9,758 nt of DNA from an uncultured Roseovarius sp. (GTDB lineage Bacteria > Pseudomonadota > Alphaproteobacteria > Rhodobacterales > Rhodobacteraceae), in the NCBI GenBank assembly GCA_934501475.1, contig CAKSUL010000062.1, positions 1 to 9,758 of the forward strand. Reading direction: 5' to 3'. A model generated the notes under the pieces. The model made no database searches. It saw only the letters and a program-made list of their open reading frames with translations, and had not been told where the DNA came from. The position numbers and the translations under genes were made by a program. Shown here in pieces: positions 1-6,953 of this stretch. The stretch's first letter is position 1, and each line of letters starts with the position of its first letter.

Positions 1-942
1 AGCGTGCACAACATGGACGGCAATTTCTATCAGCTCGAGCTGCTGGCCGAGCTTGAATCCGAGGGCCGCCTGCATTGCCGGGTCGAGGTGCCGATGCATC
101 TGAAACCGAATGACCCGATCACCCGGCTGCAAGAGGCGCATGAGATGCGTGCGCGTTTTGATGGTGACAAGGTGTGGTGCGGCCGTATCAAGATGTTCAT
201 GGACGGTGTTCTGGACAGCTACACGGCCTATTCCCTGCGCCCCTATCCGGGCCGCCCCGACACCTGCGGTGAGCCGCTGTTCACGCCCGATCAGTTCAAT
301 GAGATCTGCATCGAGGCCGACAAGGCCGGGCTGCAGATCAGCGTCCATGCGATCGGCGATGCGGCGGTGCGTCAGACGCTGGATGGCTACGGCGCGGCGC
401 GCGCGGCCAACGGTGCGCGCGATTCACGCCACCGGATCGAACATACCGAGGTGATCCACCCCGATGACATCCCGCGCTACGGCGAATTGGGGGTCGTGGC
501 GTCGTTTCAGCCGCTGCACAGCCCGCGCGGGCGGCTTTTCCCGGCCTATGCGGCGGGTGACGTGCTGCATGACGACCAGTTCGAATATGCCTTTGCCTGG
601 CAGACCATGCGCGATGCCGGGGCGGTGGTGACCTTTTCGACCGACTGGCCGGTGGTGCCGGTCGACGTGATGCGCAGCGTGGCGGCGGCGGTGGACCCGA
701 TGGAATTGCCCGCGCCATGGGTCGATCAACGTCAGAGCCTGATGGACACGCTGGCCTCCTACACGCGCGACAATGCGTGGATGGAATTCAACGAGCATCG
801 CAAGGGCGTGCTGAAACCGGGCTATATGGCGGATGTCACGGTCATGTCCGATGATCTGTTCGCGCTGGCGCCCGGCGCGCTGATCGACGCGCGCCCGGTG
901 CTGACCATCTGCGACGGCAGGATCAGCGCCGGCGCGCTCTGA
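1..942 (+). CDS. Amidohydrolase family 3 (YtcJ-like) metal-dependent hydrolase, 5' end missing
   Basis: This is the last 313 residues of an amidohydrolase; the frame is open at base 1, so the N-terminal part, with the first HxH metal site, lies outside the window. The GTG at base 4 is an internal valine, not a start. The visible part carries the C-terminal half of a metal-dependent TIM barrel: Lys64 in RIKMFMDG, His116 in SVHAIGD, His148 in RIEHTEV and Asp215 in STDWPV. These match the later metal and catalytic residues expected of the Amidohydro_3 family. A C-terminal beta-sandwich segment follows, with GYMADVTVM. Family members hydrolyse C-N bonds of amides, carbamates or cyclic compounds, usually in the cytoplasm; the substrate cannot be told from sequence. 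The gene stops 7 bases before the convergent rsgA stop, so it is not part of the minus-strand operon. A link to betaine breakdown is possible but unsupported. The family call is firm, the function is not. Confidence 0.88.
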   Translation, partial: SVHNMDGNFYQLELLAELESEGRLHCRVEVPMHLKPNDPITRLQEAHEMRARFDGDKVWCGRIKMFMDGVLDSYTAYSLRPYPGRPDTCGEPLFTPDQFNEICIEADKAGLQISVHAIGDAAVRQTLDGYGAARAANGARDSRHRIEHTEVIHPDDIPRYGELGVVASFQPLHSPRGRLFPAYAAGDVLHDDQFEYAFAWQTMRDAGAVVTFSTDWPVVPVDVMRSVAAAVDPMELPAPWVDQRQSLMDTLASYTRDNAWMEFNEHRKGVLKPGYMADVTVMSDDLFALAPGALIDARPVLTICDGRISAGAL

Positions 943-949
943 GCCCGCT

Positions 950-1996
950 TCAGCCGCGTCTGGTATGTGGCGGGTTGCGCGGTCTGGCGGCAGGGCGCGC
1001 GCGCCCCTTGCGCAGGCTCAGCGAGGCGGTGTTGAGCGCCTCTTCCTCGGTCAGCTTGCGCCAGCGTTCAAGGCGCGCAGGATCAAGCGTGCCGTCGCGC
1101 AATGCGCCCTGTACCGCGCATCCCGGCTCGCTTTGATGGGCGCAATCGTTGAACTTGCAGGTGGCGGCCAGATCGGCGATGTCGCTGAACACGTCGCTGA
1201 TACCCTGCGCGGCGCTGCTCAGTTGCACCTCGCGCATTCCGGGCGTGTCCAGCACCGCCGGCCCCTGCGGCAACACGAACAGCGCGCGGTGCGTGGTGGT
1301 GTGCCGGCCCCTGCCGTCGGCCTCGCGGATGCCGCCGGTGCGCGCGGCGTCATGGCCTGCCAGCGCATTGACCAGCGTCGATTTTCCCACGCCGGATGAC
1401 CCCAGAAAGGCCACCGTCTGTCCCGGTTCGCACCATGGCTGCAACTGTTCGCGCGCGCTTTCGTCCTTGGCGTTCAGGATCAGGACGGGGGTGTCCGGCG
1501 CCGCCTGCTCGGCCCTGATGCGCCACTCCTCGGGGGCGTCGCACAGATCGGCCTTGGTCAGCAGGATCACCGCCGGCACATCGGCCTGCGCGGCCAGCGC
1601 CAGATACCGCTCAAGACGGGCCGGGTTGAACTCGGCGTTGCAGGAGGTGACGATGAAAACCGTGTCGATATTGGCCGCGATCAGCTGTTCGCTGGCGCCT
1701 TTGCCGGGCGCGCGGCGCTTGAACAGGCTGCGCCGCTCAAGGCGCTGACTGTTGCCGGGCAGATCGCGGTTCAGCAGTAGCCAATCGCCCACGGTGACAT
1801 CCGCGATCGGTGGCAGGGTCATGTCCAGACCCTCGCCCATGACCGTGAAACCGCTGCGATGCTGGGCGACGACGCGCACCGGCGGCGTCCGTTTCAGACT
1901 GGCGCTGTCGGATTGATCGGCAAAGAACTTCTGCCAGCCGAGCCGGGTCAGCAAGGCCAGGGGCGGGGGCGGGGGGGCTGCGTCGGGCAGGCTCAT
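950..1996 (-). CDS. rsgA: Ribosome small-subunit-dependent GTPase A (RsgA/YjeQ)
   Basis: A circularly permuted GTPase of 348 residues that acts in late maturation of the 30S ribosomal subunit. An N-terminal OB-fold region covers about residues 35-105. The GTPase motifs then come in permuted order: G4 TKAD at 147-150, G1 (P-loop) GSSGVGKS at 199-206, the switch I segment GRGRHTTT near 228-235 with the presumed catalytic His232, and G3 DTPG at 250-253. A C-terminal zinc knuckle follows, with Cys280, Cys285, His287 and Cys293 (C-x4-C-x-H-x5-C). Length and motif order are normal for the family. I chose the ATG at 1996 over an in-frame TTG at 2095 because the extra 33 residues do not look like RsgA and because this ATG overlaps the stop of a short upstream frame as ATGA. 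The extreme N-terminus is proline-rich and coded by runs of C (minus strand), including a C7 tract. It is a housekeeping gene, probably outside the catabolic operon, which ends 147 bases upstream. Confidence 0.95.
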   Translation of the reverse strand: MSLPDAAPPPPPLALLTRLGWQKFFADQSDSASLKRTPPVRVVAQHRSGFTVMGEGLDMTLPPIADVTVGDWLLLNRDLPGNSQRLERRSLFKRRAPGKGASEQLIAANIDTVFIVTSCNAEFNPARLERYLALAAQADVPAVILLTKADLCDAPEEWRIRAEQAAPDTPVLILNAKDESAREQLQPWCEPGQTVAFLGSSGVGKSTLVNALAGHDAARTGGIREADGRGRHTTTHRALFVLPQGPAVLDTPGMREVQLSSAAQGISDVFSDIADLAATCKFNDCAHQSEPGCAVQGALRDGTLDPARLERWRKLTEEEALNTASLSLRKGRARPAARPRNPPHTRRG

Positions 1997-2073
1997 GCGT
2001 GCGAACGCACCCTTGCAAGCGGCGCGATGCGGCGCGGATGGCGATAGGGGCGGGCAACCTTGGATTGGCGCAT
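1993..2073 (-). CDS. Candidate 26-residue leader peptide translationally coupled to rsgA
   Basis: A short frame begins with ATG at 2073 behind a good Shine-Dalgarno (GGAG, 5 bases before the ATG) and encodes a basic peptide rich in Arg, His and Ala, starting MRQSKVARPY. Its stop overlaps the rsgA start as ATGA (1996-1993). The rsgA ATG has its own AAGGG at 2014-2010, but 13 bases away, which is long. The intervening bases can fold into a small hairpin (TGCGT/ACGCA around TCGC, 2009-1996) that takes in the first base of the rsgA start codon. This fits a model in which translating the short frame opens the rsgA start. A weak promoter-like pair (GTGCAA at 2124-2119, TATCCT at 2101-2096, 17 bases apart) lies upstream. 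I recognise no family for the peptide, and chance is possible at this length. Confidence 0.38.
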   Translation of the reverse strand: MRQSKVARPYRHPRRIAPLARVRSHA

Positions 2074-2143
2074 GATGTCTCCGGTTCGATGGCAAAGGAT
2101 AGCAGGACTGCGCGCCGATTGCACGTGCCGCTTCAACGCCATG

Positions 2144-4126
2144 TCACAGTGCCATGCCGATCTTGCGCCCCTCATAGATCGCCGCCGCCGCGTTGCGCGG
2201 GGCCAATGCATCGCCAATCTGGCGCGCGTCAAGGGCGCGCTCCTGCACGCCATGCGCCAGGTCCTGATCGGCGCGCCGCCCGGCCGACAGGATCAGCGAC
2301 TGCGCCGGCACCCGTTGAACCGCGCCGGTCAGCAGTGACACCACCTCGGCCCCGTCGGCGTCCCAACCGGTCAGCGCGCTTTCGGTGATCGCGCGCACGC
2401 CCAGTTGCGCCAATGTGCGCCGCGCGGCGAAATCGGTGCTGGAGCGCTGCAATTCATGCGCGACCACGGCATCGGGGGTCACGATGGTGACGTTATGCCC
2501 CTCCTGCGCCAGTTTCCAGGCGGTGCCGATGCTGCGCCATCCGCCGCCCTCATCCAGCAGCACGATGTCCTGCCCCAGACGGGCGGCGCGCCCCATCACG
2601 TCCTCGATCGTCCAGACCGTGTCACGCGTGGCCCCCGGCAGCGCGGGCACATGCGGCAGCGCCTTCTGGAACCCGCTGTCATCCGACAGCGCCCCGGTGG
2701 CAAGGATCACCCGGTCCGCGCCGATGGCGGCGATGTCGTCGGCGTCCAGATAGGCGTTGTAGCGGACCTGCACCTGCAACGCCTCGAGCTGGCGGGCATA
2801 CCAGTCGATCAGGTCGCTGATCTGGGCGCGGCGCGGTTGCAGGCCCGCCAGGCGGAATTGCCCGCCCAACTGATCCGAGGCCTCGGCCAATGTCACCCGA
2901 TGCCCGCGCGTGGCGGCAACGCGCGCCGCCTCGAGTCCGGCAGGGCCGCCGCCCACCACCAGAACATGCTGTGGCGCGGCCGTGGGCGTGAAGCGGTCAC
3001 CGCCCCATTCATGTTCATGGCCCACCGACGGGTTGATCAGGCAGGAAATCCAGTAATCGCGCCCGCGCCGCCCCCAGCATTGCTGATTGCACGACAGGCA
3101 GCCGCGAATGTCCTCGGCGCGCCCGGCGGCGGCCTTGTTCACCATATGCGGATCGGCGATCTGCCCGCGCACGATCGACACCAGATCGGCCTCGCCCGCG
3201 CCAAGGATCGCATTGGCATTCTCGGGGGTGCGCACCAGGCTTTCCGAGGTGACGATGGCGTTTTTGAGCGTGGATTTCAGCCGCGCGGCCAGATCCGTGC
3301 TCAGCTTGTCGGGATATTGAAAGGACGGGATGATGCGGGTGTGGTCGAAATAGCTGCCGGTGCCGCAGGTGACGTAGTCCATCAACCCTTCGGAATCATG
3401 CAGGGCGACGATCTCAAGCGTTTCCTCGCGGCTGAGATTGACCGCGATTGCGGGTTCGTCATGGACGGCAAGGCCGATGATGAAATCGTCGCCACAGGCC
3501 GCGCGCACCCGTCTGAGCACCTCGCGCGAGGCGCGGGTGCGGTTTTCCAGACTGCCGCCCCATTCATCGCTGCGCTGATTGGAAAACGGGCTCCAGAACT
3601 GATCCAGCATGCCGTTATAGGCGGCCCAGACCTCGACCCCGTCAAAGCCGGCCTTCTGACAGCGGATCGCGGCCTGCACGAACCCGTCCATGGTCTGCTC
3701 GATCTCGGCCACGCTCATCGCGTGGCTGCCGTCATTGTCGTGATAGGACGGCCCGCCCGAGGGCGACCAGTTTTCGTGCCATGAATTGTCCCAGTCGCCA
3801 TGCGCGCCGATATGGTAGAGTTGCTGGATCATCACCGTGCCATGCGCATGGCAGGCATCGGTGATGCGGCGGAAATGCGGGATCACGTCATCGCTGGAAT
3901 TGCGGAAATTGCCACGGGTCAGCACGGCGGCGGGATGCACCGGGACCGGCTCGACCACGATCATCGCGGCCCCGCCCATGGCGCGTTCGGTGTAATAGGC
4001 CAGGTGCCGGTCGCCGGGCAGGCCGCCATCGGCCATGTTGGTGGTATGCGCGCCGAAAACCACCCGGTTCTTCAGCACCTTGTGCCGCAGCTTTATCGGC
4101 TTGAAAACATGGGGAAAGTTGCTCAT
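2144..4126 (-). CDS. OYE/2,4-dienoyl-CoA reductase-type FMN-FeS-FAD oxidoreductase
   Basis: A 660-residue flavoprotein of the trimethylamine dehydrogenase / 2,4-dienoyl-CoA reductase type. An FMN-binding Old Yellow Enzyme barrel spans residues 5-340, with the family marker DQFWSP (175-180) and GGSLENR (190-196). A [4Fe-4S] site follows, with all four cysteines: Cys343, Cys346, Cys350 and Cys362 (C-x2-C-x3-C-x11-C, the spacing seen in dienoyl-CoA reductase). The C-terminal half is a FAD/NAD(P)-binding domain with the dinucleotide motif GGGPAG at 392-397 and ATGA near 476-479. Position 28, where trimethylamine dehydrogenase has the cysteine that binds FMN covalently, is Thr, so FMN should be non-covalent. 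The active-site stretch WAAYNGML (167-174) lacks the usual OYE His/Asn/Tyr pattern, so the reaction is unlikely to be ordinary enoate reduction. The gene starts 3 bases after the stop of the ProC-like gene and is the last of the operon. Oxidative N-demethylation or reduction of an unsaturated intermediate are both possible; substrate unknown. Confidence 0.87.
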   Translation of the reverse strand: MSNFPHVFKPIKLRHKVLKNRVVFGAHTTNMADGGLPGDRHLAYYTERAMGGAAMIVVEPVPVHPAAVLTRGNFRNSSDDVIPHFRRITDACHAHGTVMIQQLYHIGAHGDWDNSWHENWSPSGGPSYHDNDGSHAMSVAEIEQTMDGFVQAAIRCQKAGFDGVEVWAAYNGMLDQFWSPFSNQRSDEWGGSLENRTRASREVLRRVRAACGDDFIIGLAVHDEPAIAVNLSREETLEIVALHDSEGLMDYVTCGTGSYFDHTRIIPSFQYPDKLSTDLAARLKSTLKNAIVTSESLVRTPENANAILGAGEADLVSIVRGQIADPHMVNKAAAGRAEDIRGCLSCNQQCWGRRGRDYWISCLINPSVGHEHEWGGDRFTPTAAPQHVLVVGGGPAGLEAARVAATRGHRVTLAEASDQLGGQFRLAGLQPRRAQISDLIDWYARQLEALQVQVRYNAYLDADDIAAIGADRVILATGALSDDSGFQKALPHVPALPGATRDTVWTIEDVMGRAARLGQDIVLLDEGGGWRSIGTAWKLAQEGHNVTIVTPDAVVAHELQRSSTDFAARRTLAQLGVRAITESALTGWDADGAEVVSLLTGAVQRVPAQSLILSAGRRADQDLAHGVQERALDARQIGDALAPRNAAAAIYEGRKIGMAL

Positions 4127-4129
4127 CCG

Positions 4130-4855
4130 TCAATCCTCAAGCGTGTCCAGCCCTGCCGTCAGATCACTGACCATGCCGGCCTTGGTCATATGTTCGCGAA
4201 GCCGCTGGTTGAACCCGCCCGGCGTGTCCAGCGCCGCCAGCATCCCGGCGCAATCGGATGCCATCAGCGAGGTGCCCACCAGCATCCGCAGGAACGCCTC
4301 GCCCTGATCGGGGTCCTGCACCCGCGCGCCCAGCCAGCCCGCCGCCTCGGCCACCAGGGTGATCGCAGGCGACAGCACCGCCTGCGCGCATTGATAGGCG
4401 GCCAGTTCCGCGCGGTCGGTCATGGTGATCACCATGTTGTCCTGCCCGAAGATCGCTTCGATCATGTCGGGATTGCCAAGCGCGAGAACCGGCGACCCGC
4501 CGCGCGCAATCCCCGGAAACGGGATCATCAGCGCATCGCCGGTCGCGGGCGCGACCCAATCGGCCAGATCCGCCAGCGCAACCATGCCGCTGAGCGAGAT
4601 CACCCGCTGACCGGCGCGAAAGCTGAGCGGGGTGACGATATCGGCCATCACATCGGCCATCAGCCCAAGGAAGATCACGTCCGACGCATCGACCACGCCC
4701 TGATTGTCGGCCACGGTGACGCTGTCGAACCGCGCGGCCAGCGCCGCCGAATTCTCGACGCTGCGCTGCGAGACGGTGATCTGATGCCCCGCCTCTGCAA
4801 TGCCGGTGACAAGGGCGGTGGCGATGGTGCCGGTTCCGATGATGCCGATCTTCAT
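4130..4855 (-). CDS. ProC-like (pyrroline-5-carboxylate reductase-like) NAD(P)-dependent oxidoreductase
   Basis: A 241-residue soluble protein with an N-terminal Rossmann fold: GIIGTGTIATAL at residues 4-15 is the dinucleotide loop, and ISLSGMVALADL (86-97) fits the ProC segment after the domain's last strands. The C-terminal part contains TPGGFNQRL (211-219) in the place of the ProC dimerisation signature. It differs from true ProC in key spots: the usual PGG(T/S)T has become PGGFN, and the usual MPNTPA loop reads IPFPGIA (111-117). It is also shorter than typical ProC (around 270 residues). This suggests a paralogue that reduces or oxidises a different C=N or C-N bond, not proline biosynthesis. 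The ATG at 4855 lies one base after the stop of the DgcA-like gene and begins directly with the Rossmann strand; an in-frame upstream start would run inside the neighbour. The context implies a cyclic imine or imino acid made by the demethylases as substrate. Family call good, substrate inferred. Confidence 0.8.
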   Translation of the reverse strand: MKIGIIGTGTIATALVTGIAEAGHQITVSQRSVENSAALAARFDSVTVADNQGVVDASDVIFLGLMADVMADIVTPLSFRAGQRVISLSGMVALADLADWVAPATGDALMIPFPGIARGGSPVLALGNPDMIEAIFGQDNMVITMTDRAELAAYQCAQAVLSPAITLVAEAAGWLGARVQDPDQGEAFLRMLVGTSLMASDCAGMLAALDTPGGFNQRLREHMTKAGMVSDLTAGLDTLED

Positions 4856-4856
4856 G

Positions 4857-6902
4857 TCAGATATCCTTGAGCAATCGCAGCGCGTCGTAGATCGCCGCAT
4901 GGGTGTTGCGCGCCGAGACGGCATCGCCGATGCGGAACAACTGGAACGCGCCCTCGGGATTGCGCACCGTGGTCTGTGGTTTCCCGGCCAGCAGCGCATC
5001 CTGATCCACCGCGCCGCCATTGGATGACATCGGTTTCAACTCAAAATAGAGATCGTCCAGCGGCATGGTGCCGTAATTCACCACCACCTGATCATATTCG
5101 GTTTCGTGGCTGTGATCGCTGTAATCGGTGCCGATGGTCGCGCGCAGCTTGTTTCCCTGCCGCGTGACATCCAGCAGGCGGCGGGTGACGGTGAACGTCA
5201 CGTCCTTGTCCTGAAGGCTGCGCATGTAGGGCACCAGGTTCATCGCCATGATGTCGGGCGCGAATACCCGGTCGGGGGTCATCACCTCGACCTTTGCCCC
5301 GGACTGAGCGGCGATTTCGGCGGCCTGAAGGGCAGGGTGGTCGCCGCTTTCGTCATAGATCAGGATGTTTTCGGCAGGCTTCACATCGCCCGACAGGATA
5401 TCCCAGCTGGTGACGACATTGCCCAGCTCGCGGTCGGTCTCAAACAGCATGGTGTTGGGCACGCCGCCCGTGGCAATGATCACCACATCGGGGTTGAGCG
5501 CGGTCACATCCGCCGCCTCGGCCCATGTGTTGAAGCGGAATTCGACGTCGCGCGCCGCGCATTGCGCCATGCGCCAGTCGATGATGCCGATCATTTCGCG
5601 CCGGCGCGGGGTCTGGGCGGTCAGGCGCACCTGTCCGCCGGGATCGGCTGCGGCCTCGAACACGGTGACGTCATGGCCGCGCTCGGCGGCGACGCGCGCC
5701 GCCTCGAGCCCGGCCGGGCCGGCCCCGACGATCACCACCTTGCGGCGGGTTCCGGCGGGGGGGATGTCATGGGGCATGCTCAGTTCGCGCCCGGTGGCGG
5801 CGTTGTGGATGCACAGCGCATCGCCCGCCTGATAGATCCGGTCCAGGCAATAGGTTGCGCCGACACAGGGGCGGATGTCCTCTTCGCGCCCTTCGATGAT
5901 CTTGCGCACGATATGCGGGTCGGTCATGTGGGCGCGGGTCATGCCGACCATGTCCAGCAGGCCGTCGGCGATGGCATGGCGCGCGGTGGCCACGTCGGGG
6001 ATGCGCGCCGCGTGGAAGGTGGGCATGCCGGTGGCGCGCTTGACCTCGGCGGCGAAATCCAGATGCGGGGCCGATTTCATGCCCTGCACCGGGATCACAT
6101 CGGTCATGGCCGGGTCGGTGTGGATGCGGCCCCGGATCACGTTCAGGAAATCGACCTTGCCGGTCGCGGCCAGACGTTTCGAGATCTCGATCCCTTCCTC
6201 GGGGGTGATGCCGCCCTTTTGCGCCTCATCCGCGGTATAGCGCAGCCCGACGATGAAGTCGGGGCCGACGCGTTTGCGGATCGCGTCCAGCACATCCATC
6301 GGAAAGCGCAGCCGGTTTTCCAGCGTGTCGGCGCCATATGGGCCGCTCAGGTCATTGGTCAGCGGCGACCAGAACTGATCCAGAAGGTGACCGTAGACCT
6401 GCAGTTCCACCCCGTCCATGCCGCCGGCCTTCATCCGTTCGGTCGCATCGGCAAAGTCGTTGATGATCCGCTCGATGTCCCAATCCTCGATCAGCTTGGG
6501 AAAGGAGCGGTGCGCGGGTTCGCGGTGGCGCGAGGACGACACCGACGGCAGCCAGTCGCCCTTGTTCCAGCCGGTGCGCCGCCCCAGATGGGTCAGCTGG
6601 ATCATCACCGCGCAGCCATGTTCGTGACAGCCATCCGTCAGCTTCTGGATCCATGGCACCACCTCGTCCTTGTAGGCGAGGATATTGTTGAACACCGGCG
6701 GGCTGTCGCGGCTGACGGCGGCCGAACCGGCGGTCATGTTCAGCGCGACACCGGCGCGCGCGCGCTCGGCATGATAGGCGGCATAGCGTTCCTTGGGCAT
6801 GCCGTCTTCGGGATAGGCCGGTTCATGGCTGGTGGTCATGATGCGGTTCTTCAGCGTCAGATGCTTGAGCTGATAGGGTTGCAGCAGCGGGTCCTTGGAC
6901 AT
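4857..6902 (-). CDS. DgcA/StcD-like flavin-dependent N-methyl amino acid demethylase
   Basis: A 681-residue FMN/FAD flavoprotein of the trimethylamine dehydrogenase family. The N-terminal FMN barrel (about 4-345) opens with LKHLTLKNRI and contains YGHLLDQFWSP (170-180), with Tyr170 and His172 in the active site. The linker carries CVGATYC and a later Cys, giving Cys346, Cys352 and Cys364, with Ala349 where trimethylamine dehydrogenase has its second cluster cysteine. From memory, this CVGA.YC pattern is shared by dimethylglycine demethylase subunit DgcA, and similar forms occur in StcD-type N-methylproline demethylases, so it supports assignment to that branch. The C-terminal FAD/NAD(P) domain has GAGPAG at 393-398 and ATGG at 477-480. 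Position 27 is Glu, so there is no covalent 6-cysteinyl-FMN. The predicted reaction is oxidative removal of an N-methyl group from a tertiary or secondary amino acid, releasing formaldehyde and passing electrons on. The start at 6902 is chosen for its AAGGAA ribosome site; ATG at 6929 and TTG at 6953 have none. Confidence 0.85.
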   Translation of the reverse strand: MSKDPLLQPYQLKHLTLKNRIMTTSHEPAYPEDGMPKERYAAYHAERARAGVALNMTAGSAAVSRDSPPVFNNILAYKDEVVPWIQKLTDGCHEHGCAVMIQLTHLGRRTGWNKGDWLPSVSSSRHREPAHRSFPKLIEDWDIERIINDFADATERMKAGGMDGVELQVYGHLLDQFWSPLTNDLSGPYGADTLENRLRFPMDVLDAIRKRVGPDFIVGLRYTADEAQKGGITPEEGIEISKRLAATGKVDFLNVIRGRIHTDPAMTDVIPVQGMKSAPHLDFAAEVKRATGMPTFHAARIPDVATARHAIADGLLDMVGMTRAHMTDPHIVRKIIEGREEDIRPCVGATYCLDRIYQAGDALCIHNAATGRELSMPHDIPPAGTRRKVVIVGAGPAGLEAARVAAERGHDVTVFEAAADPGGQVRLTAQTPRRREMIGIIDWRMAQCAARDVEFRFNTWAEAADVTALNPDVVIIATGGVPNTMLFETDRELGNVVTSWDILSGDVKPAENILIYDESGDHPALQAAEIAAQSGAKVEVMTPDRVFAPDIMAMNLVPYMRSLQDKDVTFTVTRRLLDVTRQGNKLRATIGTDYSDHSHETEYDQVVVNYGTMPLDDLYFELKPMSSNGGAVDQDALLAGKPQTTVRNPEGAFQLFRIGDAVSARNTHAAIYDALRLLKDI

Positions 6903-6908
6903 CGTCGG

Positions 6909-6914
6909 TTCCTT
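6909..6914 (-). promoter_or_regulatory. Ribosome binding site that decides the start of the DgcA-like gene
   Basis: AAGGAA on the minus strand, 6 bases before the ATG at 6902. The alternative in-frame starts at 6929 and 6953 are preceded only by C-rich sequence without a Shine-Dalgarno, and the residues they would add are a proline run with no family match. Confidence 0.7.
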
Positions 6915-6953
6915 GTCTGTATCGGTCATCACTGGTGGGGGCGGGCGGCGCAA

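Noticed and set aside
943..949. Terminator between the convergent amidohydrolase and rsgA genes
   Set aside because: The gap is only 7 bases, and nearby GCGCCGGCGC is a palindrome without loop or T-tract inside coding sequence.
1997..2095. N-terminal extension of RsgA from TTG at 2095
   Set aside because: The added 33 residues do not resemble RsgA, and the ATG at 1996 fits both family length and the ATGA junction.
2074..2143. Transcription terminator between the operon and rsgA
   Set aside because: Only a short GCACGTGC palindrome is visible, with no convincing stem-loop or T-tract, so read-through into rsgA cannot be excluded.
2405..4870. Long plus-strand frames (459 and 356 residues)
   Set aside because: They are antisense to the OYE-type and ProC-like genes, have no recognisable motifs, and show the same antisense composition.
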